Numbered from the stretch's first letter, positions 23,930 to 35,026 are shown. The stretch: DNA of 64,000 nt from Sphagnum magellanicum (GCA_021904315.1 CM038908.1:15830501-15894500), one strand, 5' to 3'. The notes: generated by a model from the letters alone, not told the origin. Translations and numbers: made by a program.

Positions 23930-24135
23930 CACCCGAATAGGCGCCGGGAACGGCGGCACAGGGTCGGGGGGGGGGGGGGGGGGGGGGGGCAATGGGGTGA
24001 TCGGGTGGGGAGAGGGTAGGCCGGGCGCGAAAAAACAGGTCAACTCACCGGGCCCGGCACCGTCGGCATCAAAACCAGGTCAAAAGGAAGACAATCCTGT
24101 AAGAAATGTGCCACGTATACAAAGGCCATGTAGTT
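23930..24135 (+). other. GC-rich island with G24 homopolymer
   Basis: About 200 bases are much richer in G+C than their surroundings and contain CpG words (GGCGCCGGGAACGGCGGC). They include an uninterrupted run of 24 G (23966-23989). An open frame crosses it but is Gly-rich purely because of the G run, and I do not support it as a gene. Confidence 0.5.
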
Positions 24136-24309
24136 CCGGTCGGTTCTAGAAAATAAAAAGTAAGGTGCTAGTGGGCTCCATCTGAGTGGTCTTTTAAGTA
24201 GCCTTTTGCGTGTACCAGGTCACTGTACATCCATATTAGTGGCGTTTTATCGATGCTGTACTTGACATTTGTTATTAACCTTAACCTGCCTCATGCTTAA
24301 AAAGTGTAC

Positions 24310-24680
24310 GGCTAATTAAAAGCCTGGAGTCTACGACAATACCCAGCATAAAAGATCCGACAGAAATTTTCCTCAACAAACAGGCCCAATTTCACAAAGT
24401 GCAACACCAAAGAATTTCCCCTGAAATTTTCTCGTGGCCTAGGGCATTACCCAACATAAAGATCGGACAGAACTTTTCTTGCACCAAAGACACCAAATTT
24501 ACAATGTGCAACTCCAAAAAAATTTCCCCTGAAATTTGCTCGTGAAGTGTTAATTAACACCTGAGCTCTAGAGCATTACACGACAAAAAAAATAAAATTC
24601 TTCATTGAAGAGGCTGAATTTACAAGGTGCAAAATAGCAAAAGAATTTCTCGGAAAATTTCTAGTGAGGCTCACTCTGCT
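24310..24680. repeat. Three diverged tandem copies with GGGCATTACCCAACATAAAG core
   Basis: Units start at about 24331, 24438 and 24566. Each carries a GCATTACCCAACATAAAGAT-like core, then GACAGAA-TTTTC, CAAATTTACAA-GTGCAAC and AGAATTTCCCCTGAAATTT. The core is close to the one duplicated at 8931-9065, so both belong to one repeat family. Confidence 0.75.
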
Positions 24681-24689
24681 TAGGTGAAA

Positions 24690-27600
24690 AGATTATATGT
24701 AACACCACCAATAACACTTTGGTATTTGTACTTTGGCACATATAGTCATTGTTGCTATAGACACCCTTAAAATGATTTTATCCTTCTCAAGTAAAGATAT
24801 TTGGATGTTTACAGCAGTCTGCATCAATGTGGCAACATGACATGGTCGGCAAAAAGCTTTGGGGTCCTCCTCTTTTGATTATTCATTCATTTTATGGGCA
24901 GAAAGTGTCAATGACTCTTCAAAAAGTTCAAGCCACCGCTATCCTGCATCGTGTAGTTGTGACAATAAAAAAGACCTCTTCTAAGCTTGTTGTGCTTTCA
25001 ATTTTTTCACCCATCTCCTTGCATGACTTGTTTCGCGTTACGGGTGATGGGTTTAGGTCCTAAGTTTGTGATTTCTGCTCTTAGGGCTCCCCATTGTGTG
25101 GTCTGCACTTTGGGGTGTGATCTTTTGTTTGGACTTTGATTCTTTCTTTTTCCTTCTCTTGTTCTTTCCCTGGGTGTTTTTCATTTATTTCTTTCTTTAC
25201 AACAAGTTGTCCAAATACACTAGGAAATTTCTGACAGATCTTTTATCTAATTTTCTAAGGTTAGTTTTCAGTCCAGGTTGCTTGTTTGTTTGTTTGTTTG
25301 TTTAAACTTTCAACTCTAGTCTCTGTGATTCATCATCTCCATTACAAAAGAGATAGAGAACTTCAAGATGCTTTTTATTGTTGTTGTTGTCACATGATGA
25401 CATGACTATTACTTCTTTATTATTATATTCCGGGACTTCGTCAAACTCACCACTTGTTGGTCCAAGTCAAGCAGATCATAAGAGCCTGGAAACTCTGTGA
25501 AATCTGTAAACATGCCCATTTTTGTCACTGTTATTTATAGCCTTTTCATTTTCCCCTAAAATTTTAAAATAATATCATCATCATGGCCCAGCTTTCTTCC
25601 AGTTTTAGGTATCTCCTGCCCTTCCTTATTATTAGGTAGCTAGAAACAGAAGGAAGGAAAATATCTTAAGCTTGTTTGTCAATTCAGGACTCATCACACT
25701 AAAAAAAGGTCTTTAGGTGAGGAAGAGGCATTAAGACACCAGCCCACAGGGTTGGAATAGCCACCTTGCAAGTGAAACTAGCCATTTGTTAGAACTGGAA
25801 CAGAACCTATATCCTTGAGGGAAAAAACAAATTGAACACAGGTTCAAGTTCTTTGAGTAAAACAAGGGTTTTTTTTCCTTTGTTTTCTCCTGAAAAGTTG
25901 ACAAGTAGGATAGACTTTCTGTGTAAATCTTTATATCTATGCAATAATTAGTCTTGAGAGTGTGTAATTGTGTAGGTATACATAATGGACACTGTTTTCA
26001 AATTGGCCCTAAAGTTTCTTGAATTTGAAAATTTGTGTCAAAATAGAAGCTATGAAGAATCAAGCTCAAACTTGCACTGAGAAAACCTGATCAATAAATT
26101 TCAGTGATGATGATTTCATTAGAGCTGGGTTAGGTGGGATGGGTTATAGTCGTAGGTCATACAAAAAAACAATTCTAAACTGCAAATTTCTTAGAGGTCG
26201 ATTTCAAACCGGAATTTTAAGAAAATAAACATTTTACAAGTTGTAATATTTCAAAATGTCATTATAGATCCTAGATATTGAAAGATAAACTTTTTTTGTT
26301 TATCAATGTTTTTTGAAATCTTTGTGTATTTTCAAAAAAAAAATTCAATCTTTGTGTCTTTCCAATTTCATACACATGTTTACATGTAATGTCATACAAA
26401 TGTAAATATGTGTTATTTCATTTTAATATGTTGAGATTATTTCAAGAGATTAACATGTTTTTTTTTCTTTGAGATTAAGCTAATTTTCAATAAAAACTTC
26501 ACCCTTAACTACTTAATTCAAAGATTCAATCCCACTTGCTTAGCTCATTTAATGTTTATTCACCCTAATTGTTTCCAAAATTTCAATGAATTAAAAACAG
26601 GGGTGACTAATTAAATCTCCCCTTGGATGATAATTGAACGATATTTTGTACAATTTGAATCCTACACATATATGAAAATAACAAAGTTTTCAAATATAAA
26701 CCCCCCCCTTTTTTTTGTCATTTCATCATCAATGCTAGTGCATAGCAGCACAGAGCCCAAATAAATAATGTCACAACTAAGACTAGAGATTCTCTTTGAA
26801 TTTTTTTATAAAAAAACTAAAGAATCAGCCAACACTAATTCGAATGTTCAAACCAATGTTAGACAAATATGTCCACTTCAACATATTAACTTAGTACATG
26901 TAAAGTTGAGATATTTTTAATTTATACTTGTTGACTTGAGGTCTGTGCTGTTGCACACTCTTGGTGACAATGAATGATGAAAAAAATGATTTAATTTTGT
27001 GAAATTTAAGTTCCATTCAAATGCAACTTGAGCTGAATTCAGTTCCATTTCAATTTCAATCTATTCAAATTCAATTGAGTTTAGATTCAATTAAATTCTC
27101 AATTGAATTCATATGTAATTGAATTGAATTTAAATTGAAAACAATCAATTTTGAATTGAATTCAACCAAATTATGTTCATTTCTCTTTCGTGTTCTTATA
27201 AATGTGATGGTGAAAAGAATGAGATATCCCCCCCCCAAAGTGCAGACTGAGCCTTCTTATTATTGGCTGCATGGAATTTATATTTTCAAACCCTAGGCCA
27301 ATGGTACCCCTTCCTAATAGGGTGATTTCCAGTTTCTGAATGCTAGAGTCCAAAAAATGAATTTCCTCATGCGACCTCCTCCACCAATAAGTGTCATCTT
27401 ATTACTTTTAAGTTTTGACTTGGCAATGGTTTATTTTTGGGATTTGGAAACCATGCAAAACCCCTACCTAGTACCCAGTAACAAGTAAGTAACCCTTTTA
27501 ATTAGTGTGTGAATTTTTTTCCCTATCACTGAAAATAGAAGAAAAAAAACTTTAGTCAAAGGGCCTGATGTCATACCTAGGCCTGATGTCAGACCCAGAT

Positions 27601-27880
27601 TTTATTTTGTTTTTGTTTTTCCATGTTTGTGATGTAGCTGAACTGGCAATCATTCATAATAGGGTTTAGTCAAATTTGGCTATAAACAGGGAATTAAAGT
27701 AAAAATATTTAAGGTTCCTTCAAAGTTTTGGCCACATGCTAGAACTCAACAGAGAAATCTGGCTTAATTTTTTTTAATGTAAATATTTGTTGAATAGAAA
27801 ACCAAAAAAATACATATATTTTTAGCCATTTTGAACTTGTTTTAGCCAACTCGCTAAATTTGGCAAGAAAAAGGCAGGTC
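24690..27880. other. About 3.2 kb without a recognised gene
   Basis: This contains a diverged copy (24990-25170) of the 21770-21950 repeat, a (TTTG) microsatellite at 25282-25303, and an AATTGAATT-rich tract at about 27010-27180. Otherwise it is AT-rich DNA without supported coding sequence. The last few hundred bases may hold the promoter of the VQ gene. Confidence 0.4.
27000..27180. repeat. ATTCAATTGAATTCAA low-complexity repeat
   Basis: Variants of the self-complementary words AATTGAATT and TTCAATTGAA recur roughly every 10 to 15 bases over about 180 bases, so both strands read alike. Confidence 0.7.
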
Positions 27881-27889
27881 AGACTCCAG

Positions 27890-28491
27890 TTTTCCGCGAG
27901 TGGCCCGCCCGGTCGCCCCTTCGCCTCCAACCCCGCGTTCTTTCCCCTTCCTTTGTGCCCCACTGGGCTTCTCTGCTCTTGAGTCTCTTGCGCTTCCCAA
28001 TCCACTTTCACTTGTAGCCGCAGTCGAGAAAATCAGGCTCGTCTGCTTCGCAAGCGATCAATTTTGTTCTTTAATAATAAAAAAAGAGGGAGAGAAACTG
28101 CTGAGGTCCGCTTTTATTTTGCAGGATTTGATCGTCTGTAGCTCTGGGTCTGTGGTTTTTCCTGTTTTTTTCTTCCTCTTCTTTCTTCCGTGTTTTTTGC
28201 GAGAGAGAAATCCGAGAAATCCATGCTAAGAAGGAGGACTTGGAGCTGCACCGGTTTCATGCATAAAGAAGAAGCTCCGTGGACGTGGGTTGCAAGAGTT
28301 TGAGAAGAAGAGAAGTGCGAGGAGAGGGTGGGGTGGGGTGGGTGCACAGATCTTCTGTGAGTAAGGGATGCGAACGGGCTGCACTATTCCCGTTGCTCAC
28401 CAAGCTGAGATCTAGAGGTGAATAGAAGAAGAAGAAGTGTTTGTGGTTGGTACGGAGATCTAGGGGTGATAGGAGAGTATGCGATAGGAGA
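27890..28491 (+). promoter_or_regulatory. Probable 5' leader of the VQ gene with upstream ORFs
   Basis: G+C content rises at about 27890 and stays high into the VQ gene, and the stretch contains CT-rich tracts typical of a plant 5' leader. If transcribed as a whole it carries three upstream ATG frames: 28223-28303 (26 codons), 28368-28415 (15 codons) and 28479-28487 (ATG-CGA-TAG). The last one ends four bases before the main ATG. The transcription start is not visible, so how many uORFs are in the mRNA is an inference. Confidence 0.45.
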
Positions 28492-29841
28492 ATGGAGAGT
28501 CATGGTCATGCAGCGGCGGCAGCAGCAGCAGGGTCTTCTTCTCCTCGTCTCTGTGCACCCATCTCACAGCCCAGTTCCAAGAGCCTCACGTACGCAACAA
28601 CGCTGGCGCTGCTTGGATTTGCGACGCCTGCACAACACACGAATCTTGAGAATGTTGTGAAGATCGAGAAGCTGTCGAAAAGCTGCAACCCCGGCGGCTC
28701 AGGCTTGGCTTTCCAACCCGTGCTACCAGCGTCGTCGTCGCAAGACATGATCAAGGCATCTGGAACCGTCATTTGTCCACCCACACCTCCCAGCAGGTCG
28801 CCGCCCCATCTTCACACTCCGTCGTCTAGAGAGACCAGCGGAAGCGACTCGGCTTCGTCGTCCGTGGACGAGGTCGCCAAGAGACGGAAGCTGGGGGGAT
28901 CAAGGGCGGCTTCTTCAGCAGCAGCGGTGACCACCAGCAGCACCACCAAGGTCGCTGGTTATGGGTCGTCGACGACTCTCTTATCCCCGACGCGAGCGGT
29001 ACAGCTACGGAACCAGACTTGCGCGGGGGCTGCGTCGGGATCCGTTCCCTCAAGTCCTCGAGAAAAAGCAGAGTTTGCATCCCCGACTACTTTTGTGCAA
29101 GCCGATACTTCCAGCTTCAGGGAGCTGGTACAGAAGCTAACGGGCGCCTCGGATTCCGACTTGGAGAAGAAGCTGCCTATCACTGTACCGTCCAGGCAAG
29201 CTGCCAGGACTAGCGGCGGCGGCGCGCAGCTGCTAGAGTCGTCGAGCCCTGCTGGATCTCACAAGCAGCAGCTTGATAACAACAACAGCAGCAACACGTT
29301 TGGAGGTGGTCTCCTCATCTCTTCTAAGCCTGCAATCGACTCCTTGTCTGCTCGCAGACCTTCCTTCAAGCTGCACGAGAGAAGACAATCCAACATCAGG
29401 AAGCTGGAAATCAAGCCCGGATTGAGCACTGCCACAGTTTTCAAACGAGAAGCTGCCGCCAACTATGCTGCCTTGTCGGCTTCTTCAGCAGCAGAGCTAG
29501 TATCTCCTTCCAACCAGAAGAAGTTCTCCTCATCCTCCTCTCCCTCCTCTCTTGCTGCATCTTGTAGCCCTCCTCCTGTCCTCACTCCACTCTCCATGCA
29601 GGATGTCTCCGAGAAAGCATGTCATGGTCCAAGAACTCCTACCACCACATACGAGAGCTGCTGCTACACAGGACTGAAACCACGCACCCAAAATCATCTG
29701 CAAGAAGGAACTGAGAGAGAAAGACATGCCACTCCTCACTTCTTCCTACATCCATCTCCATCTTCCTTTGATCCCACTCGGCCACAACCTGAGCTCCTCA
29801 GCCTCTTCCCCTTGACCTCACCACGGGCTACAGAGACCTGA
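28492..29841 (+). CDS. VQ-motif protein, MAPK-substrate (VQ4/MVQ-like) type
   Basis: This is an intact, intronless 449-residue frame. I start it at ATG 28492; the open frame extends 17 codons further upstream but only from a TTG. Residues 209-218 are FRELVQKLTG, the plant-specific FxxxVQxLTG signature, preceded by SPTTFVQADTSSF (197-209), typical of the VQ4/VQ31-like branch. A second conserved block, SFKLHERRQS and RKLEIKPG, lies at 291-310, and the C-terminus ends in ELLSLFPLTSP (434-444), also characteristic of that branch. At least eight Ser/Thr-Pro sites (for example CPPTPPSRSPP at 95-105, SSPR, FASP, LTP, LTSP) are candidate MAP-kinase sites. Family members are nuclear cofactors that bind WRKY factors and are phosphorylated by MPK3/6; this role is inferred from family. 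The long Ser/Ala-rich spacers and Lys/Arg cluster KRRK (130-133) suggest disorder and a nuclear signal. Lack of introns is usual for the family. Confidence 0.95.
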   Translation: MESHGHAAAAAAAGSSSPRLCAPISQPSSKSLTYATTLALLGFATPAQHTNLENVVKIEKLSKSCNPGGSGLAFQPVLPASSSQDMIKASGTVICPPTPPSRSPPHLHTPSSRETSGSDSASSSVDEVAKRRKLGGSRAASSAAAVTTSSTTKVAGYGSSTTLLSPTRAVQLRNQTCAGAASGSVPSSPREKAEFASPTTFVQADTSSFRELVQKLTGASDSDLEKKLPITVPSRQAARTSGGGAQLLESSSPAGSHKQQLDNNNSSNTFGGGLLISSKPAIDSLSARRPSFKLHERRQSNIRKLEIKPGLSTATVFKREAAANYAALSASSAAELVSPSNQKKFSSSSSPSSLAASCSPPPVLTPLSMQDVSEKACHGPRTPTTTYESCCYTGLKPRTQNHLQEGTERERHATPHFFLHPSPSSFDPTRPQPELLSLFPLTSPRATET

Positions 29842-31700
29842 TCTTCTTCATCAATTTTGAGCGTCAATCATCATCTTCCTTTCTTCCTTCCTTCCAAGGG
29901 TCCAAAGAAAGACCACGGCTCCCTCCCATTAGAATCAACCATGGGAACAGGAGGATGTTGTTGATGCTCATGATGGGTTTCCTGTGTTTGTACCCACTTT
30001 TGGAGCTCAGTCTGTGTCTGTTTTTGGCAAAAGCTAGAGCTTGGGAAGATCATCATTGGTGCACAAAGACTTGAAAGGACATCAATGGACCCAGGTTGGT
30101 CTAAACCAGAACCAGAAGAAAAACTGAATTTTCCTTCTTCCTGCCATACTGTATGAAACATGGGGATTTTAGATCAAATGCTACAGGGATCATCATCAAA
30201 TAGTGTTTCTTGTCTCTCACACATCTGTGAAGAAGAAGAACAAGAAGAAGATGATGATGATGATGATGCACCAGGTAGAGTTTATCAGAAGTCTGGATCC
30301 AGAGACTGGATAGACTGTGGTATTTTTGTATGAAGTTTTTCTGGTGCACATTGATGGCAGTGATCACCCTTGCTGAAGATCAAAAACTTAAGACAGAATT
30401 TGTGTTGTAAACACTGCTGACAAATTTTCAGGGTAATATGGCTAGACTTTGGCACAGCCTTCTTTTGACCCTTTGATCATGGGAGGTTATGACATGCCTT
30501 TTGTTCAGTTTGTTTTTGGGCTGTCAATCTCCCCTGGCCATGGGGCCGGGCTGGCATACTGGTACCACACTGTTTGCCATTGTACCCCCCCCTTGTATAA
30601 ACATGCTCTCTCAATCTCAGCTCTGGGAGCTTCTTAGAAAGAGAAGTTCTTAGAGAGATGAAGAAGTTTGGGTTTTTGTCAATCTCAGCTGTGTAGCTTC
30701 TCAGAGAGGAGAACTAGTTTTGGGTTAGAGCTCACATTGCAGTGTGGCCACATTGTAGAACTACTTGACAGTGAAATAGGTTTCATCTCAGGATGGTCAG
30801 CATCATCAATGCTTGTAATACAAATGTAATGGTACTTGGTTCAGTGCAGGTAGAATTTGGCTTAATATATGGAATGATCAAGGATTTGATCAGGCAGAGT
30901 GCAAGTCTTGCCTTTTTCCACTTCCTTCCTTTAGATCTTGTTGCATTGGGTTTTCCTTTTAAGTGGTCTTCACCTGACAGTCTCTTCCTCTGAGTGGAAG
31001 GAGACACCATAGTCATAAGTCCTGTACATGTTCTTCACCTCTTTCCAGATGTGTGAAGTTTTTGCAGCAAAAAGGTATACTTCATGCTAATGCATTCATC
31101 AAAACTGGAGTCCATCAACATACCCTGCACCGTACACAGTCAACGTCATGCAACTCCATGACATTCTGGTTCCATTATAGAACCTTGGAGAAAGAATGCA
31201 CTCAGTGGACAGATGTACATACAGCAAGTGGTATAGTGTAAAATTATGCAAATTGAGTATAATGGAAATTGGGCTTCATTGACACTCAAAAATTTAAGAG
31301 ACCACATTCATTGTTAGAACTAACTGCACCTGCAATGATCTTGAGTTTCATTATTGATTTAGAGCAAAGGATTGAGTCAGATCAGAGGAATTTCACAATG
31401 AACTTTGACAAAGAGGATTGACTCAGCTCCTCAAAGAAATGTTGGGCCACATACAGGAGATCAATACTCAAATCCTACTAAAAATCCTGGGCAGCTAAAA
31501 AGCCTGGAACATGCATTCTCTGCACTGCCATTGGTACTTTGTTTTCCAGCATGCCTTCATACAGTTTTGAAACATTAGAGATCGTGACTGGTAGACTTTT
31601 GATGATAACCCAGTGACATTGGGTACTGAGCCTAAGAAGGCACAATCAAAATGCTCAGGGGACACCCTATTCTTCAAAAAGCTTTCACCAACCTATCTAG
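29842..31700. other. 3' flank of the VQ gene, no further gene seen
   Basis: The first several hundred bases probably hold the 3' untranslated region. A GAA/GAT trinucleotide microsatellite lies at about 30230-30268. I see no supported coding sequence. Short open frames occur on both strands without family features. Confidence 0.45.
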
Positions 31701-31714
31701 GAGATTGCAGAGAA

Positions 31715-31905
31715 AATTCCACAAAGTTACTTCAAATTAACTGTTCTGTCAGTTTCAGCAAAACCAAAACAAAAATAACAAGAATGAGTGTGATCATATC
31801 AGTGTTACTCACAAACTAGTGTGATCATACACTTGTAAGTGTTACTCACAAAGTGTCAGATCATTGCTTTTGTCACCAATGGCCATGACTTGCTGCCATC
31901 ACTCA
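31715..31905 (+). repeat. Dispersed repeat, copy B (copy A at 6160-6350)
   Basis: Both copies share AACCAAAA-CAAA, ACAAGAATGAGTG, TGATCATA/AATCATAA, GTGTTACTCAC/GTCACTTACTCACA and GTCAGATCATTG/ATCAGACCATTG in the same order and orientation. Copy B has an internal duplication of the TGATCATA...TTACTCACAAA segment. Confidence 0.6.
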
Positions 31906-32686
31906 CCATGCATTATCAGCTCCCAACAGTGGGTGTCAATGTAATAATCTGCTGGTAATTGTGGGCAAGCAATCATACAACAGTCTGTGTCCCGGGCTTC
32001 TGATGCATTTCTGGAATCTATGGGAAGACTCAAGTAACAATATACAATTTCAGCCATGAACTAGAGGGTGGGTTTGAAACATTTAAATTAGAGGAGTTTC
32101 AAAACCTGTGTCATTGCAATCAAGGTGCTATTGAAAGCCTAAAGCTGAAAATAATGAAGCAAAAAAATTAGTCCATATACCTGAGCACTGCCAAGCTCAA
32201 AACTTTAAGCTGTTGGAAAATGTGGAACTTCCTGATCACAACTCACAGGCTATATTGCACCCTCACATCAGTGTGACGGCACAATCTCCTGATCATGGAC
32301 AAAGACACTACAGCAGTTACAGAAAGCTCAAAAGTGTTCAGAGAAAGTGCCAGGCATAGCATATTTGGACTGCACTCAAAGGCGACCCTGGAATTCTTGC
32401 CTGAAACTTTAACTGGCCATTGTAGAGGAACCCAGAGAAACCCAAAATGTAGGAGCACTGACATTGCTTTCTATGTACTTTGGAAGATATCATACACACC
32501 CCAATGAGGGCCATCACATCACTTGCCAAATTGTAATCCTAGATTGCTGTAGATGCTGATAGGCCCACACCAAATACATCTCTCCTGCCCATTGAGGCAA
32601 AATGAATGCTTTCTGCTGCATGCAATTAGTGTGTGTAACCGGTGGGGGCAGCAACTCATTTAAGAAAGAGGAAGAACACACAAGAC

Positions 32687-34836
32687 CTACAAGAAGTACT
32701 TCATTCGTACATCCCTCTTCATTGCATCATATACTGCACGGACCTGCACATAACAGTGTCAATTTTTAAGTTACCAACCAAGAGACCCTGCATGAGGTTT
32801 TGTGAATAGGCTTTTCTGCCAACTGTTATACCAACAGCATATCATACATAGACTGGAAGTCAATGCATATCCCTGACAATGAGTAATCAGATGGTGTTCA
32901 GAATGGAGAGGGACACACCTGATCACTGGAGTTGACAGTAACTGGGCCAATCTTGACAGACACATACTTGCCCCGAGCTGATAGCTTCTGGCTCACTCCT
33001 CCCTGAAAACAACAGAAATGGACTGTTACCTATCGCTACTCAGTAATTCCAAGCTTGACACTCATGCATCAACCACCATACTTTAGAACAGATTGCTGGA
33101 AACCACATATCCTGTAGGACAAAAATAGGGCCAAGAAAGGATTCTGTTCATTGTTGCATGTGATTAGTGTATCAAAGCCCCATGTACCCTTATCAAAAAG
33201 GGTCTCTGGGAAAGTGCTGATCCAGTTCCTGCAATCAAGTAGAGTGTCAATTTTTTTATCAGGCATCTATACCTCTGGAATTTGAGTTTCAATGACAGAC
33301 TCCACTGCCCCAACCATAGCCTGCACAAAGTCATCCCCTCCGATGCCAATGGCTGTGAAGCCTCGGACCATTGGATACACATTCACCTGCCAAAATCCAA
33401 TACCCAAGAATCGCATTTCAGTTCAAACCATGTTGCTACTTGTTCTCTCATTTTAGGTATCTCATTTGCATTAAAATCAAATATAGGTGAATGGGGCCAT
33501 GCAAGAGATCAAGAACAGGTTGCACAGAAATTCATTATCACACAGGATCATGGATCTGCAAATGGTACTCCAGTGAAGAAGTGGACCTTCTGATCTATAA
33601 TATTCCACTCATCTGGGGTATCCTCAGACACTGTACCACCCAGAACCATGTTGGTTGTCTGTGCTACCCTGCCTTCTGCCTTTGACACCTCTGCAAACCC
33701 CGCCACATCAAGATCAGAATGGTCTTGCAAGCTGCAAAATTCTAATTGTTTGAATAGAAGGCAAACAAACAAACATTAAGATGTCACATTCTTTCTCAGT
33801 TTGTTGCAAAGGCTAATGACCTGGTTATTATTTGGGTTGTCATAATGATCATTCAACTGCCTTCCTTAGATGTTCATTGTCATCTTTCATGTACACTACA
33901 AGCTCATCAGATATGTGGAGTTCCCAAGTTTTCATACACACAATAGGAAACCCTCGCTCACAGATGGACTGCCCAGGACCATTCTGCCCTAATGTCAATA
34001 TGACGTATCATATTCTCCTCTAAAATCCTGAAGTGTTGTTTTCTCTTGAAGTGAAAAGGGCAGCTCTGTCTCTCAGAATATCGTGGACAGAGAGTCACTA
34101 GGGTTGCCCAATTTCTACACATTGCAGTGAAGTGTGCATGCTCAATTGTATTCTGCACAGAGTTCTGACACTGCAGCTGCAAGGGAGTATCCTGTCCCCC
34201 TTGCTTCAAGGATCATGTGCATTCATTGCAGTCTTAAAATCAACACTGCCTACTGTTTTGAAATTCGAAAAAGTGATTCAGCAAGCGTTTCCTGATTCAT
34301 CAGCTTCTTCAGGGTCAGCCCAGCCTCTTCCCATCTCGAATTGCAACAACAGGGTTGGAGCTGCAAATCCGTGAGACAAACACAGAAAAATCTGCAGATT
34401 CAGGATAGCTTCTTAGCCACGGAGGTAGACGAGAAAAATAGAGATGGCCCAAAAAAAAACCTGTTATAGCTTTGAGAACAGCTTCTTGCGGCGGGCTTTG
34501 TGCTTCGTTACCCCCGCGTCCAGAATCCCCGGCACAGCGGGCCAGAACTCGTCTATTCCCCCTGTTACAATACCGCCGCTGAGAAGCCATATCTACCCTA
34601 AGAATGCACGCAGGAGGAAGTCCGGCCACCTTCAGTCGTCCGCCATGGCCTCCTCCGCCTCCACCGCCAGCGATGGCGACTCGAAGATCTCTATGGCGCC
34701 GGCCTGATATACCACCCGCCTGCTGCGGTGAGCTCGATAGCGCCTGAGAGAGGCAGTGGTGGCTTCTCACGCTGTGGCTGAAATTGGTACCTACAGAAGA
34801 AGCCCCCAGCTTCAACCCTTGCACACACAGCCACAT
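32687..34836 (-). CDS. DUF493 (YbeD-like) family protein, probably plastid-targeted
   Basis: This is a split gene on the minus strand. Four 3' exons are clear from protein content, GT...AG borders and matching phases: 33731-33587, 33386-33273, 33002-32919 and 32743-32687 (stop TAG at 32687-32689). They encode DLDVAGFAEVSKAEG, VLGGTVSEDTPDEWNIIDQK, then VYPMVRGFTAIGIGGDDFVQ with AMVGAVESVIETQIPE, then VSQKLSARGKYVSVKIGP and finally VYDAMKRDVRMKYFL. The GKYVSVKIGP and MKRD...KYFL ends match plant plastid proteins with a DUF493 (bacterial YbeD/UPF0250-like) fold. Two 5' exons are modelled: 34360-34254 (ends CA|GTAGGC, phase fits) and 34836-34597 (ATG 34836, donor GTAGAT). This gives 248 residues, with an N-terminus rich in Ser, Gly and Arg like a transit peptide. 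The 5' exons and start are inference. Biochemical role is unknown in plants; small-molecule-binding ACT-like folds are reported for the bacterial relatives. A 55-bp minisatellite begins about 190 bases upstream. Confidence 0.82.
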
Positions 34837-35026
34837 CTTTCTACCGGGTTGCTGCAAGACCAAAGCAGGAATTGCAGCTTCCTGCTGCTGCTGCTCTTCT
34901 CCTGATCCTAAGCTTACGTCAACGACAAAACACAGAGCGCAACTACAAGCGCAAAAGATACAATATAAAGACCCAATGCGCACGACACAAGAGCAGCAAG
35001 CAAACCACGCACTCCCTTTCCCTCTT

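Noticed and set aside
23925..24149. Gly-rich protein gene
   Set aside because: The Gly run is produced by the G24 homopolymer; no start, splice or family evidence supports a gene.
28441..28491. Start of the VQ protein at the upstream TTG
   Set aside because: Plant nuclear genes start at ATG; the first in-frame ATG is 28492 and a tiny upstream ORF ends just before it.
34444..34707. Plus-strand 87-codon ORF opposite the first exons of the DUF493 gene
   Set aside because: It has no recognisable homology and lies antisense to a better supported spliced gene; openness is explained by high GC.
34464..34740. Minus-strand reading with protein-like words (DEFWPAVPGILDAGVTKHKA) through the modelled first intron
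   Set aside because: The frame is interrupted by TGA, TAG and TAA stops within 200 bases and I recognise no family; treating the stops as recoded has no support in nuclear genes.
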